Of a stretch of 64,000 bases of DNA, positions 7,939-16,226 are shown one piece after another; position 1 is the stretch's first letter, and every line of letters starts with the position of its first letter. A program made the position numbers and the translations under genes. The stretch is from an uncultured Clostridia bacterium. GTDB lineage: Bacteria > Bacillota > Clostridia > Oscillospirales > Oscillospiraceae. Under the pieces are notes generated by a model. The model saw only the letters and a list, made by a program, of their open reading frames with translations. It made no database searches and was not told the origin of the DNA. The DNA is taken from positions 1 to 64,000 of the forward strand of contig CANSAE010000008.1 in NCBI GenBank assembly GCA_947644595.1, in the 5' to 3' direction.

Positions 7939-9591
7939 TCACCCCGCATTTTGTAGCATTTCGCCTATTTCGTTATAATATTTCTGTCGCACGGTCAGCG
8001 CGTCGATCACGGAAACGAAGCCGTCGATCCGCGCCCGCTGCTCGATCTTTACCGGACGGAATTTCCGTGTTTCCATGTTGTGCTTTAAGGCGACGTTCAA
8101 GAAATGCGCCTTCAACAAATTGTTGTCGGCGATCTTGAAGTTTCCGTCTTTGATAATCCCTTCAAACTCGCGGATCACGGGCGCAAGGTTTTCACCCTGC
8201 CACACGTCGTCCGTTTGGAAGCCCGCCGCTTTCAAGTCGTCGATCAGATATTGCGCGCTATAACGGTCGTATCCGATCTTCAAGATATAAATTCCGTACT
8301 TGTCGCGAAGCTCCGTGAACCACTCGAAAACGTCCCGATAATCGACGTGGTTTTCGCCGGACAGCTTCAAGATACCTTGCTTCGCGAATATGTCATACGG
8401 TACGCCGTCGATCGCTTGCGCGGTTTCAAGCCTGTTCGCGGGCATAAAGAACTTTGCGAAAGCGTATAGAACGCCGTCCCGCTCGATCACAACCGAAGCC
8501 GCTGTCAAGTCTGTTGTCTGCGAAAGGTCTATACCGCCCACGGCGTAGCTGTCTTTGAAATCCTCCAGCTTCGCGTGAATTCCTGCGCCGTCCACGACGC
8601 TATAATCAAGCCAAGCGATTGAAGAATTCTGCTTGATGTTGCAATACTTCGTCAGAAATTCCGCCCGCTTTGAAAGGCTCATTTCGGCGACGGCGATTTC
8701 CTCTTTGAAGAAGTCCGGAAATACCGAAACGCCCATGTTCGGATTTGCCTTTTTAAGCTCTTCAAGATCGTTCCATTTCTCCACGTCGTCTATCATGTAG
8801 AGAAGGGGAAGAAGGCGGCGTTCCTTGCTGCCGCCCTTTAGAAACGCCGTTGAACGCTTCATCAATTCGTCGAAGATACCGTCGTTTTCGTATCCCGCCG
8901 TGCTGATTGAAAGGATCATCGGCTGGCGGCGCGCGCCCAGCGCGGATTTCATAACTTCATACTGCTTCAATCCACCGTCGCCGCGCCACGACGCGACTTC
9001 ATCGTTTACGACTAAATGCGGATTAAAGCCGTCTGATTTTTTAGCATTGAACGCCAGCGGCTTTATTGCCGTGTTGCTCTCTTCGATGTAAATATCGGAA
9101 CGGCGCTTTTTCGATAGGTCGGAAAGCTCCGGTTCTCGCTTTATCATCTGAAAGAAATTGTCGTACACGATGTTTGCTTGTTCCAGCTTCGGCGCAAGGC
9201 AATATATTTTCGCGCCGTATTCGCCGTCAAGATACGCCATATATGCGATAACGGCGGACGCAAAAAGCGTTTTGCCGTTCTTTCGCCCGATCACAATAAA
9301 GACTTCGCGAAAGACGCGCGTTCCGTCCGGTTCGACGATCCCGAACATGATTGAAACGGCGGCTTTCTGCCATAGCTCCAGTTTCAAAAGGTCTGTGCGC
9401 CCCTCGCAATGGTGACAAAAGTTTTCGATAAACCGGATCGCTTTATTTGCCTTCTTCGCGTCGAAGGTGAAAAGCCCGTCTTGAAGCCCCTGCACGATGT
9501 ATTCATACAAAAGCCGAACCCACTTGCCGACAACGATTTTTTCCGAAGAAATCCCGTCGAAATATTCGTAAATGTAGTTTGAAAACGGCAT
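7939..9591 (-). CDS. phage terminase large subunit
   Basis: 550 residues starting MPFSNYIYEYFDG at ATG 9591. ATPase domain: Walker A-like region VIGRKNGKTLFASA near residue 100, Walker B-like LVVNDEVASW about 100 residues later. Nuclease half: GGIDLSQTTDLTAASV carries the first metal-binding Asp. This is the Terminase_1 type that powers DNA packaging and cuts the concatemer. Flanked by the small subunit and the portal gene. Confidence 0.93.
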   Translation of the reverse strand: MPFSNYIYEYFDGISSEKIVVGKWVRLLYEYIVQGLQDGLFTFDAKKANKAIRFIENFCHHCEGRTDLLKLELWQKAAVSIMFGIVEPDGTRVFREVFIVIGRKNGKTLFASAVIAYMAYLDGEYGAKIYCLAPKLEQANIVYDNFFQMIKREPELSDLSKKRRSDIYIEESNTAIKPLAFNAKKSDGFNPHLVVNDEVASWRGDGGLKQYEVMKSALGARRQPMILSISTAGYENDGIFDELMKRSTAFLKGGSKERRLLPLLYMIDDVEKWNDLEELKKANPNMGVSVFPDFFKEEIAVAEMSLSKRAEFLTKYCNIKQNSSIAWLDYSVVDGAGIHAKLEDFKDSYAVGGIDLSQTTDLTAASVVIERDGVLYAFAKFFMPANRLETAQAIDGVPYDIFAKQGILKLSGENHVDYRDVFEWFTELRDKYGIYILKIGYDRYSAQYLIDDLKAAGFQTDDVWQGENLAPVIREFEGIIKDGNFKIADNNLLKAHFLNVALKHNMETRKFRPVKIEQRARIDGFVSVIDALTVRQKYYNEIGEMLQNAG

Positions 9592-9593
9592 TT

Positions 9594-9947
9594 TTATTCG
9601 TCCCTTAATGCCTGTAATCGGCTTTCTTTTTTCTTTTCGGGCGGCACAAGATCGCAAAGCTGCTTGATAATGGCGGCGTGATTTTTCGTCATAGCGATAT
9701 GCGTTTTCACCGCGTCGCTTTGCTTTGTCCCGCTCTGATTTGCCCCGTTTTGGTATTCGACGGTGTATCCCTCTTCGTTTATGATTTCTTGCAGCTCTTC
9801 AAGGCTCACCGCCATAAATGCGGCGTTCCGGATAAGGCTTTCGACGGTCTGCAACTTGTTTTTATCCAAGTCTTTGAAAACCCGCTTTAATCGTGCGATC
9901 TCCCGCTTGATTTTCTGTTCTTTCGTCAAGTCCTTCTTTGTCGCCAT
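9594..9947 (-). CDS. phage terminase small subunit
   Basis: 117 residues starting MATKKDLTKEQKIKREIARL. Helical and basic; the segment LIRNAAFMAVSLEELQEIINEEG is typical of P27-like small terminase subunits. The start at 9947 has GGGGGCG just upstream. Two bases separate its stop from the large subunit start. It recognises the packaging site and loads the large subunit. Confidence 0.82.
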   Translation of the reverse strand: MATKKDLTKEQKIKREIARLKRVFKDLDKNKLQTVESLIRNAAFMAVSLEELQEIINEEGYTVEYQNGANQSGTKQSDAVKTHIAMTKNHAAIIKQLCDLVPPEKKKESRLQALRDE

Positions 9948-10054
9948 AAAATACGCCCCCTTTCCGGTTCTACCACACCCCCCTAACACATACACCCGTT
10001 ATGCGCGCGCCTGCGGGGTAAAATTAAGCTCCCACCCTCGGTGTCGAACCCTCC

Positions 10055-10372
10055 CTAAACTTTCGGCGAATAGGGGGGGGATACAAGGTTTCCTTCTTCG
10101 TCGAAAGCGTAACGCCGCCGATCGTCGTTCCGGTGGTGTTCCTTGTTGTGGCAATCTTGACAAAGCGCTTCGAGATTATCCCACGAAAGCGCGATCGCCG
10201 GATCGTTTATGTTCTGCTTCGTCAAGTAGGTTTTGTGATGTGCGATCTTTGCGACAACCGGATCGGCGGGCGTTGAACAGCGTTCGCACAAATAACCCTT
10301 CGATTTCAAGAACCCGTCGCGGCAAGCCCGCCACGCTTCGCTGTTGTAAAACCGCTCTGCCCACGGCTTCAT
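10055..10372 (-). CDS. HNH endonuclease (packaging-associated)
   Basis: 105 residues starting MKPWAERFYNSEAW. Shows the compact HNH form: CERC, then AHHKTYL and a final NLEALCQDCHNKEH in which paired cysteines hold a zinc and the two histidine clusters form the active site. HNH proteins encoded directly before the terminase genes assist cleavage during packaging in many HK97-like phages. A hairpin terminator on the same strand lies just upstream. Confidence 0.9.
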   Translation of the reverse strand: MKPWAERFYNSEAWRACRDGFLKSKGYLCERCSTPADPVVAKIAHHKTYLTKQNINDPAIALSWDNLEALCQDCHNKEHHRNDDRRRYAFDEEGNLVSPPYSPKV

Positions 10373-10395
10373 GCTGCGCCCCCTTTCCGCGCAAA

Positions 10396-10436
10396 AGAAA
10401 AAGCCCCTTGCGGATCGTCCCCGCAAAAGGCTTTAA
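10396..10436 (-). terminator. rho-independent terminator between accessory and late genes
   Basis: Read on the minus strand: AAGCC-TT-TTGCGG loop CCGCAA-GG-GGCTT followed by TTTTCTTTT. The stem has a two-base internal mismatch. It separates the upstream accessory block from the HNH-terminase-structural block, suggesting that late genes start from their own promoter or need antitermination. Confidence 0.75.
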
Positions 10437-10527
10437 GTCTGCGCTATTTCGTTTCGCAAAAATTCATCGTAAATATTATACCTCTTCAAGAGGGCATACA
10501 CAAGGGCGGCTTTTGGTCGCCTTTTGG

Positions 10528-11145
10528 TCATTTGTCTGTATCCCGCTTCCGGTATGTTCCGGCGCTCACCGCCGCCGCGATCCCGAATATGCAAACGGAC
10601 ATATCGTTTACAATCTTGTTCCGCCAGCGGCGCGCCGTCTTTATCTCTTTGAGAATGCCCGCTTCTTCAAGCTCTGCGACAACCTCTTCCCACGTTGCCG
10701 TCTTTCCGCCCTCGCGGGGATCGCCGTTTATATCCTCCCCGAAATAGTACAACCGGATCACGACGAATTCTTTTTGCCCCTCGAACAGCGAAACAGCCCG
10801 CTTCAATTTCTCGAAGCCGTACTTCGTTTCCCGATATTGCCGACGCTTTTCTTCCTGCATTTCCTCGACAATATCTTCTTCGGTTTTCTGCTCATAGTAT
10901 CCTTTCGGCTGGGAACTCACCGAAAAGGTTTTTCGCCCTGCGTGATACTCCACTTCGCAATACGCTTCTTCGTCTGCGACAAGCGCCGCCAGCTTCTTGT
11001 AGTTATACAAAAGCGTTTCGGTCGCCTTGAAGTAGTTTACGAAATCGCCCGTATTCGCCGCGTATGCTTCAAGCGCACCCGCGCGGGCGGCTTCAAAAAT
11101 CGCTTCCCGCAATTCCGCCGAAAGCTCCGCCGTCTTTTTAGCCAT
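10528..11145 (-). CDS. putative phage late transcription regulator (ArpU/RinA-like)
   Basis: 205 residues, Glu/Lys/Arg-rich. The C-terminal third reads like a sigma-70 region-4 type fold: EFVVIRLYYF, then TATWEEVVAELEEAG and TARRWRNKIVNDMSV. Proteins of this shape located just before HNH-terminase genes usually switch on late transcription (ArpU/RinA group). Start 11145 has GGGAGG and overlaps the upstream stop by 8 bases. Function is inferred from position and pattern; I cannot confirm the family. Confidence 0.5.
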   Translation of the reverse strand: MAKKTAELSAELREAIFEAARAGALEAYAANTGDFVNYFKATETLLYNYKKLAALVADEEAYCEVEYHAGRKTFSVSSQPKGYYEQKTEEDIVEEMQEEKRRQYRETKYGFEKLKRAVSLFEGQKEFVVIRLYYFGEDINGDPREGGKTATWEEVVAELEEAGILKEIKTARRWRNKIVNDMSVCIFGIAAAVSAGTYRKRDTDK

Positions 11146-11530
11146 GTTCTTTACCTCCCTGTAAGTATTTCAAGATCGTTTCCGCTGCTGCTTCCCAGCC
11201 ACGGCACAAGGCGACTTGATAGCCCTGTTTTGAAAGCGCGTCCAGCCACTCGACTTGATTATCGCTTGCGCGCCCTCCGCGCTGCCGCTTTAGCTCTATG
11301 TAAAGCCCGTGATACTTTCCGCGCGGCACGGGCAAGCATAGATCGGGAACACCCGCTTTCACGCCCTCCGCTCGAAGCCGTCCCGCTTCCGCCTTGCTCC
11401 TGCTGCCGCCGTTCGGGACATGGTAAAGCAATTTCAATTCCGGATATTTGCCGCTTTGCAGCTCCGCCCAATTTATCAGCGTTATTTGTTCCTGCGCTTC
11501 CGTAGGAACGGGAAGTCTACTGTTCCGCAT
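11138..11530 (-). CDS. VRR-NUC domain nuclease
   Basis: 130 residues from ATG 11530. Clear VRR-NUC features: HVPNGGSRSKAEAGRL, GVKAGVPDLCLPV and YIELKRQRGG, supplying the PD-(D/E)xK active-site Asp, Glu and Lys. Stand-alone VRR-NUC proteins act on branched DNA and are common in phage replication blocks. It overlaps the next upstream gene by 14 bases. Confidence 0.88.
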   Translation of the reverse strand: MRNSRLPVPTEAQEQITLINWAELQSGKYPELKLLYHVPNGGSRSKAEAGRLRAEGVKAGVPDLCLPVPRGKYHGLYIELKRQRGGRASDNQVEWLDALSKQGYQVALCRGWEAAAETILKYLQGGKEHG

Positions 11531-11834
11531 TCTGCGCCACCTCCCATTCCGCGAAGAAGAACACGCGCTTTCCCGCTGCCGTCGCCCGCCCGAACTCATA
11601 TTGCGCGCCCTTGCTGTCGATCCAGTCCGGAAGGAAGCAAGCTGCCGCGCATTCGTCAAGCATAGCGGACGAAATGCGGATATATGCTTCGTAGCTGAAC
11701 CCCTCCGAAGGCAACGTCGCCGGATTGACAACCGCGAAGCCGTGTTCCTCCAGCTTGCGTGCCGCGTCGTAAAATTTCATGCGGTAAAACGGATCACCCG
11801 TAATTTTCCCCGCAAGATATACCGTTTCTTTCAT
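11517..11834 (-). CDS. DUF4406 / nucleoside deoxyribosyltransferase-like protein
   Basis: 105 residues from ATG 11834 (GGGAGG upstream; ATG 11855 possible). Begins KETVYLAGKITGDP and contains AVVNPATLP and ISSAMLDECAAACFLPDWIDSKGAQYEFGRA, the usual signature of DUF4406, a Rossmann-like fold related to nucleoside 2-deoxyribosyltransferases. Likely a small nucleotide-metabolism protein of the phage; the substrate is unknown. Confidence 0.8.
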   Translation of the reverse strand: MKETVYLAGKITGDPFYRMKFYDAARKLEEHGFAVVNPATLPSEGFSYEAYIRISSAMLDECAAACFLPDWIDSKGAQYEFGRATAAGKRVFFFAEWEVAQNAEQ

Positions 11835-11851
11835 TCCTGTAAATCCTCCCT

Positions 11852-12547
11852 TCAATCGTCAAAAAGCGTTCTTTGCGCTGCCTGTTCCTGCTGCTTCAAT
11901 AGCTCAAAAAGCCGGATTTGCGCGCGTTCCTCTTCAAGCCGCTTGTTCGCTGCCTTGAAATAGTCCGCGTCGATCTCAAAGCCGACATAATCCAGCCCGC
12001 CGTGCTGATAACAGGCGACAAGGGAACTTGCGCTTCCTGCGTGTGTATCAAGTATCCGCATTCCCTTTCGGGCGAACAGGGAAAGAACCCACAAATACAG
12101 CTTCACGGGCTTTTGCGTCGGATGGATCGTCCCTTCCTGCTGCAATGCAACGCGGTTCAAAGTGAAAATCCGCGTCGGCGTGTCAAAGCTGGTATATGCA
12201 AGCTCACAATCGGACATTGTAAGCCCTCTTTGCCCTTTGTCCCATATCAGCCAGCCTTTATGCCCCTGTTCAAGATACGGCACGAAGTAATTTCCGCCCC
12301 AAATGATTTGCGCCTTCGATACCCGTTCCAATTCTCGGAAGTATTCGGGCGGGGGAATAGCCCTGTCCCAGCTTTTCCGGATATGCTCTTTCCGATTGTG
12401 CTTTGTGTTTGTGCATATCCGTTCCCGCTGCCCGTCCAGCCCGATCCCATAAGGCGGATCAACGATCGCAAGGTCGAAGAAGCCGTCCGGAAATTCTGCC
12501 ATGCCTTTCATGCAATCCATGTTGTAAAGCCTGTTCAATTCAAGCAA
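11852..12547 (-). CDS. DNA adenine/cytosine-N4 methyltransferase (beta class)
   Basis: 231 residues, read from a TTG at 12547 (AAAGGCGGTGA upstream); an internal ATG is possible. The catalytic motif IV is IVDPPYGIGL (near residue 30) and the SAM-binding motif I comes afterwards as ILDTHAGSASSLVAC, so the order is that of beta-class N6/N4 methylases; HPTQKP precedes it as usual. No restriction enzyme is next to it, so it probably protects phage DNA. Confidence 0.88.
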   Translation of the reverse strand: MLELNRLYNMDCMKGMAEFPDGFFDLAIVDPPYGIGLDGQRERICTNTKHNRKEHIRKSWDRAIPPPEYFRELERVSKAQIIWGGNYFVPYLEQGHKGWLIWDKGQRGLTMSDCELAYTSFDTPTRIFTLNRVALQQEGTIHPTQKPVKLYLWVLSLFARKGMRILDTHAGSASSLVACYQHGGLDYVGFEIDADYFKAANKRLEEERAQIRLFELLKQQEQAAQRTLFDD

Positions 12548-12764
12548 CCGCGATCACCGCCTTTCACTTTGCTTTATATCTAACCTTGCAAGGGGGGAAA
12601 GAAGAACATTTGCGCCCGCGTTCCTCTTTCCCCCCTTGCGAACCCCCCTATTACTTTCGCGTGGCGCTCATAGAAAGAAGAATTGATATTTTTTTGATCC
12701 CTTCCGGAAGTCTGCTTCTTCTCTTCGGGCTTCGTTCCGAAACTTTACACATTTACAAGGCTTT
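12548..12764. other. intergenic gap in the prophage
   Basis: About 215 bases without a convincing gene. Two copies of a 12-base run of the form CCCCCCTTGCRA facing each other around 12585 and 12632 and an AT-rich stretch near 12680 are seen; they could be part of a promoter or an origin near the Rep gene, but nothing decisive. Confidence 0.4.
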
Positions 12765-13529
12765 TTAATGCTGATCGGTGCAATCAGCTTTTTTGGGCTT
12801 CGTCCGCTTTCGCTTCGGCGGCTCTAACACATATTTGAAATACTGATACCCGTATTTCGTGCTTTTGGCTTCCACGAATATGTATCCCTTCGGCGGGCGC
12901 GGCGGCTTCGCTTCCGAATAGCTGCGTTTAACCTCTGTCGGCTTTTCTGCTTCCGGCTTCTTCGCGTTGCGCGTCTGCTTCCACCTGTGTCCGCCCTGTT
13001 CCGGTGTCCAGTGATCGAAAAGGTAATTCGCAAGCCCTGTGTAATCCTGCCCGTGGTCGATCCCGTTGTAATAATTGTGTTCCCGTAAATGCTCGATCCG
13101 AAGGACGCTGCCGAACTCCCACTTCTTTTCGATGAAATCTTTCGGTATGCCGTCCGATACCATGTGAATGTGAAATCGGTGTGTACTCTTGCCGCGTCCT
13201 ACATATATAAAGATCACCGCGTCCGGATAGGCATATTTCAAACGCCGGACGAATAGATCGCGTATCCTCTTTACGTCCCTGTATTCGTGGCATTCGTGTT
13301 CAACGTCGAACGTCAGCGTACTATATAAGGAACGCGGGTTGAAATTCTCGTTGAAATAGCGGGCGTGTTTCTTCCGTGAAATATTGATCCGGTGTTGCGC
13401 CCTCTCTTCCGGTGTCTTGAACCGCTGGCGCGGCTCTGCTTTGCGTATATCCTTTACGCGGTCGGAAATGGTGAAAACTTCCTGTTCGCACACAACCCCC
13501 GAAAACGTCCTTTTTTTTACTCTTCGCAT
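12765..13529 (-). CDS. HUH-type replication initiator-like protein
   Basis: 254 residues. Contains HRFHIHMVSDG (near residue 117), an HUH metal-binding motif, preceded by RSLYSTLTFD (motif-I-like) and followed by Tyr-containing segments (HNYYNGIDHGQDYTGLANYLFDHW), as in rolling-circle Rep/relaxase-like nucleases often carried by Clostridia prophages. The C-terminus is Lys/Arg/Pro-rich. The enzyme would nick DNA through a tyrosine. Start ATG 13529 has AAGGAAGG upstream. Confidence 0.75.
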   Translation of the reverse strand: MRRVKKRTFSGVVCEQEVFTISDRVKDIRKAEPRQRFKTPEERAQHRINISRKKHARYFNENFNPRSLYSTLTFDVEHECHEYRDVKRIRDLFVRRLKYAYPDAVIFIYVGRGKSTHRFHIHMVSDGIPKDFIEKKWEFGSVLRIEHLREHNYYNGIDHGQDYTGLANYLFDHWTPEQGGHRWKQTRNAKKPEAEKPTEVKRSYSEAKPPRPPKGYIFVEAKSTKYGYQYFKYVLEPPKRKRTKPKKADCTDQH

Positions 13530-13616
13530 AAATCGCGCCGTCCTTCCTTGACTTGAAGCCGCTTTTATGCTAAAATAATCATGTTGAATAGCTCCTTTGC
13601 GGCAACGTAAAGGGAA

Positions 13617-13656
13617 GAAGCGTCCGGCTCGAAGCGCCGGACGCTTCTTTTTTCAT
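13617..13656 (-). terminator. hairpin terminator
   Basis: Perfect 12-bp stem GAAGCGTCCGGC / GCCGGACGCTTC with a 5-base loop, T-rich on both sides, directly after the stop of the gene at 13657. Works best on the plus strand but is placed to end the minus-strand transcript. Confidence 0.8.
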
Positions 13657-14046
13657 TTATCCGTTGTTGTAGCCCAAGCCCTGTATAAAGTTTTCGCATT
13701 TCGCTTCGTCGCAAGGCTTGAAGCGCATACCGTCCCCGCAACCGATACAAGGGAACGGGCGTATCCCGTCCGGCTCTTCGCCGTCGCGGGATTGTGGGCA
13801 TTCCTCCAGCCGCGCGCATTGATCGCACCAGCATTTCCGGCAATCGGAAATTTCGGTTTTCTGTCGGTGTTCCTTCTTCCGCATTTCTGCGATCGCTTCG
13901 TTTTCCTCCATGATCTCGCGCGCTGCGCTCTCGACTTCGTAATCCTCCACGCCTTGCAGAAGCCCCCGAAAGAAGGGCGCGAAAGCGTACCCGATCCCCA
14001 GCCCTGCGCGTAAAAGCAATTCTTCGTCAATTCTGATTTCTGCCAT
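13657..14046 (-). CDS. hypothetical Cys-rich phage protein
   Basis: 129 residues, ATG 14046. N-terminal half helical and acidic; C-terminal half has about ten cysteines in CxxC-like spacing (CRKCWCDQC, CIGCG, CDEAKCENF), so it probably binds zinc. No family recognised. It overlaps the small membrane gene upstream by 20 bases. Confidence 0.6.
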   Translation of the reverse strand: MAEIRIDEELLLRAGLGIGYAFAPFFRGLLQGVEDYEVESAAREIMEENEAIAEMRKKEHRQKTEISDCRKCWCDQCARLEECPQSRDGEEPDGIRPFPCIGCGDGMRFKPCDEAKCENFIQGLGYNNG

Positions 14047-14170
14047 TTTTCTTTCCCTTCCCGCGTTCCTTTAGAATAGCGTTCACGACGGAAAACACGA
14101 TCAGCGCCGCCAGCGCGACGCACACAACGCCGCAAAGCATATAGAAGGCGTTTGCCATGAATTCAAACAT
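14027..14170 (-). CDS. small single-span membrane protein (47 aa)
   Basis: Begins MFEFMANAFYM at ATG 14170 and stops at TGA 14029-14027. Residues about 10-31 form one hydrophobic segment (MLCGVVCVALAALIVFSVVNAI), followed by a Lys/Arg-rich tail, so it should sit in the membrane with the tail inside. It overlaps the preceding gene stop (14163) and the next gene start (14046), which fits a coupled operon. Function unknown. Confidence 0.6.
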   Translation of the reverse strand: MFEFMANAFYMLCGVVCVALAALIVFSVVNAILKERGKGKKNGRNQN

Positions 14171-15041
14171 TGTCATTCCCTGCACCGTCCTTTCCGAAAA
14201 CCTCTTCCGGCTTCACGTTCCAAGCTGCTGCAATGTGCTTCATCATATCGACGGCTTCGGCGCGCTTCTTCGCGTCCCCGTCAAGGTAAGATTTCAAGAT
14301 TTCAGATTGAAGAACACAAAGCGGGCGAACGCCGCCGTACCCGTAGCAAGCGTAGCTGTAGTACAACGCGCCGGACGAGTCGACAATGCGGACGAAATGA
14401 TTTATCGGGCTGTCCGGCGTAGCCGTCCACCACCAGTCATTCGGAAGCGGCGGGATATTCTCGCGCAAGGCGCGGTATTCGTCGCAAGTGATAAGCCCGA
14501 TCCGCGCAAGGTCTGTTCCGTACTTCTTCAAGCCATCGTCGGCGGTCAGATCGGAAACAAATTCTTTGAACATTGCTTCCGGCGCGCCCGCGTCGATCAG
14601 CCTTTGCAGAAATTCCCCGTTCAGATAGGCGCGAAGGGAAGAAGCGGCGAAGTCGTTTTTGTTGCTTTCATCGAAGGCACGTTCCTCGACGCACTCCGAA
14701 GCAATGCACTTCACCCAGCTTTCGCCCGTCTGAATAACCGTCCAAGCGATCCCGCCCATCGTGAATTCCGTTTTCGGTGTGATCCCGTGTTTGTTCTCTG
14801 TCATGTTGAAAAGCCCCTTTCTGTTATTCCAGTATGAAACGGCTTCTTCCACCGTTTCAAATTCCCGTGTCGTAAGCCCGCATTCGCGGCACAAAATCAG
14901 CGGACGCTGGGCAAAGTCGAAATATGTAAACCGTTTCTTCACGATTTCGGCTTTGCCCCCGCAATATCGGCAAGGCTGCAATTCCGGTATTTTCTGCTTG
15001 TCCCGCTCGACGCGCCTTGTTTCTGCCCGTCCTGCTGCCAT
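14163..15041 (-). CDS. Lar-like zinc domain fused to a DUF6273-like domain
   Basis: About 292 residues from ATG 15041. Residues ~1-75 look like a restriction-alleviation (Lar) protein: PCRYCGG, CRECG and the final 'SYWN'. Then an in-frame second domain starts MTENKHGITPK and carries NDWWWTATPDSPINHFVRIVD and YGGVRPLCVLQ, as in DUF6273 domains of phages. ATG 14804 at the junction has its own GGGGC ribosome site followed by TTTTCAACATG, the same start context used by other genes here, so a short DUF6273 product may also be made. Confidence 0.6.
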   Translation of the reverse strand: MAAGRAETRRVERDKQKIPELQPCRYCGGKAEIVKKRFTYFDFAQRPLILCRECGLTTREFETVEEAVSYWNNRKGLFNMTENKHGITPKTEFTMGGIAWTVIQTGESWVKCIASECVEERAFDESNKNDFAASSLRAYLNGEFLQRLIDAGAPEAMFKEFVSDLTADDGLKKYGTDLARIGLITCDEYRALRENIPPLPNDWWWTATPDSPINHFVRIVDSSGALYYSYACYGYGGVRPLCVLQSEILKSYLDGDAKKRAEAVDMMKHIAAAWNVKPEEVFGKDGAGNDNV

Positions 15042-15043
15042 CG

Positions 15044-15463
15044 TCAACACTTCTTCCCGCCGTGCCTGTAAGGACGGCTTTTATTGTATTCGTGCTTCTG
15101 CCGGATCGCGGCTTCAATGTCGATCCCCGCATACCCGCAATAATCAAGAATGCGGATAATCACGTCGGCAAGCTCGATCGGGATACCTTCGGGCTTGCCT
15201 TTCTCGAACGCGCCGCATGAATGCGGATCGTTTGGGCATTCGTCCGCTGCGTCTGCAACACATACCCCGCCGCTTTCTTTGCATTTGCTGTTTGTGTAGT
15301 AGATTTCCGCCGCGCCGCGCCCGTTCCGGTATTCCTCCAGCGCTTCGGATACCTCCGAATGAATAAGCGCCAAGACTTCGGGGAAGCCCCGCTTTTCGTC
15401 CCACCAGCCGTGTTTGACGGCGTTTTCGTGAATTTCCTTTGCAAGCTCGTTAATTCCGATCAT
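15044..15463 (-). CDS. MazG-like nucleotide pyrophosphohydrolase
   Basis: 139 residues from ATG 15463. The all-alpha NTP pyrophosphohydrolase pattern is visible: EVLALIHSEVSEALEEYR supplies the ExxE metal ligands and GIPIELADVIIRILDYC the ExxD pair. An unusual Cys-rich insert of about 40 residues (YYTNSKCKESGGVC...DPHSCGAF) sits between the two halves. Phage MazG-like enzymes are thought to adjust nucleotide or ppGpp pools. Confidence 0.85.
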   Translation of the reverse strand: MIGINELAKEIHENAVKHGWWDEKRGFPEVLALIHSEVSEALEEYRNGRGAAEIYYTNSKCKESGGVCVADAADECPNDPHSCGAFEKGKPEGIPIELADVIIRILDYCGYAGIDIEAAIRQKHEYNKSRPYRHGGKKC

Positions 15464-15776
15464 TGCCGTTTACCCTCTCTTTCGTTTTTGGTTCAGCGTT
15501 TCCGCTGCTGTCTGCTGCCGCTTCACAATCGCACCTTTCGCCGAAGTCTAAATGCGCGCCGCAATGCGGGCAAATTTTGTAACGATCCGCCATCGCTGCT
15601 TCCTCCTTGATAATCAGCCGCCGCAAGCCGTCCGCACATAGCGTCAAGCCGTGCTTGCGTCTGTAATTCCTGCGGCGTTCGGCTTCTGCCGCTTCCCAGC
15701 CGCAAGACGGGCATTCGGACGGATTGCATTTCGCCGCCTTTTCCGGATCATAGCCCAGCGTACATACATATTTCAT
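15450..15776 (-). CDS. small zinc-ribbon phage protein with an internal start
   Basis: 108 residues from ATG 15776, overlapping the stop of the methylase gene as ATGA. Cysteines occur as CPSC near residue 23 and as CPHCG with CDC in the second half. An internal ATG at 15593 has a near-perfect AAGGAGG seven to eight bases upstream, so a 47-residue zinc-ribbon product starting MADRYKICPHCG may be the main or a second product. No function recognised. Confidence 0.55.
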   Translation of the reverse strand: MKYVCTLGYDPEKAAKCNPSECPSCGWEAAEAERRRNYRRKHGLTLCADGLRRLIIKEEAAMADRYKICPHCGAHLDFGERCDCEAAADSSGNAEPKTKERVNGNDRN

Positions 15777-16226
15777 GCTTTCACCCGCTCCGCGTTATAG
15801 ATAACAACCATCGAAGGGAAGGGCGCGGGATCGGCGGCGTTGCCTTCTTCGTCCGTGAAGCGAAGCCGCCCGCGAACGAAGCGGATTTCCGCTTTTCCGT
15901 ATATGTGATCGTGGAAATAGCTGGTATCCGTCCGCGCGGGGATAAGTAGTACAATGGGATACCCCCCCCGCGATTGCTTCTTCGTGCGCCTTTTGAACCC
16001 ATTTTCCGATTTCGCGTCCGTAAGGCGGATTGCAGAAAACCGCGCCGCCGCGATCCCAGCTTTGCGAAAGCCCGTCCGTTTCCGGCGTGTAGTATAAGCC
16101 GCATTTCGCCGTTTTGTCGGTCGCCGCTGCGTCAAGTACGAAGGCGAATTCCTCGTTCAGCTTGTCGAAGAAGTCTTGCGGCGTACACCAGCACATATTT
16201 TTTGAAGATAAAAGCGCCGCGTTCAT
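15773..16226 (-). pseudogene. phage Dam-type DNA N6-adenine methylase, frameshifted in a G8 run
   Basis: The 5' frame starts MNAALLSSKNMCWCTPQDFF at ATG 16226 and carries the methylase motif NPPYGREIGKW. At 15962-15969 (eight C on the plus strand, eight G in the gene) the frame changes: the true C-terminus, YPIVLLIPARTDT...FHDHIYGKAEIRFVRGRLRF, continues in another frame and ends at TGA 15775-15773, overlapping the next start. One G fewer would restore a complete ~150-residue protein. The break may be a real phase-variable tract, a mutation or a sequencing error. Confidence 0.85.

Noticed and set aside
9763-11505. 580-codon plus-strand frame across the terminase small subunit, HNH and regulator genes
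   Set aside because: Runs across several well-supported minus-strand genes; Arg/Ser/Pro-rich nonsense composition.
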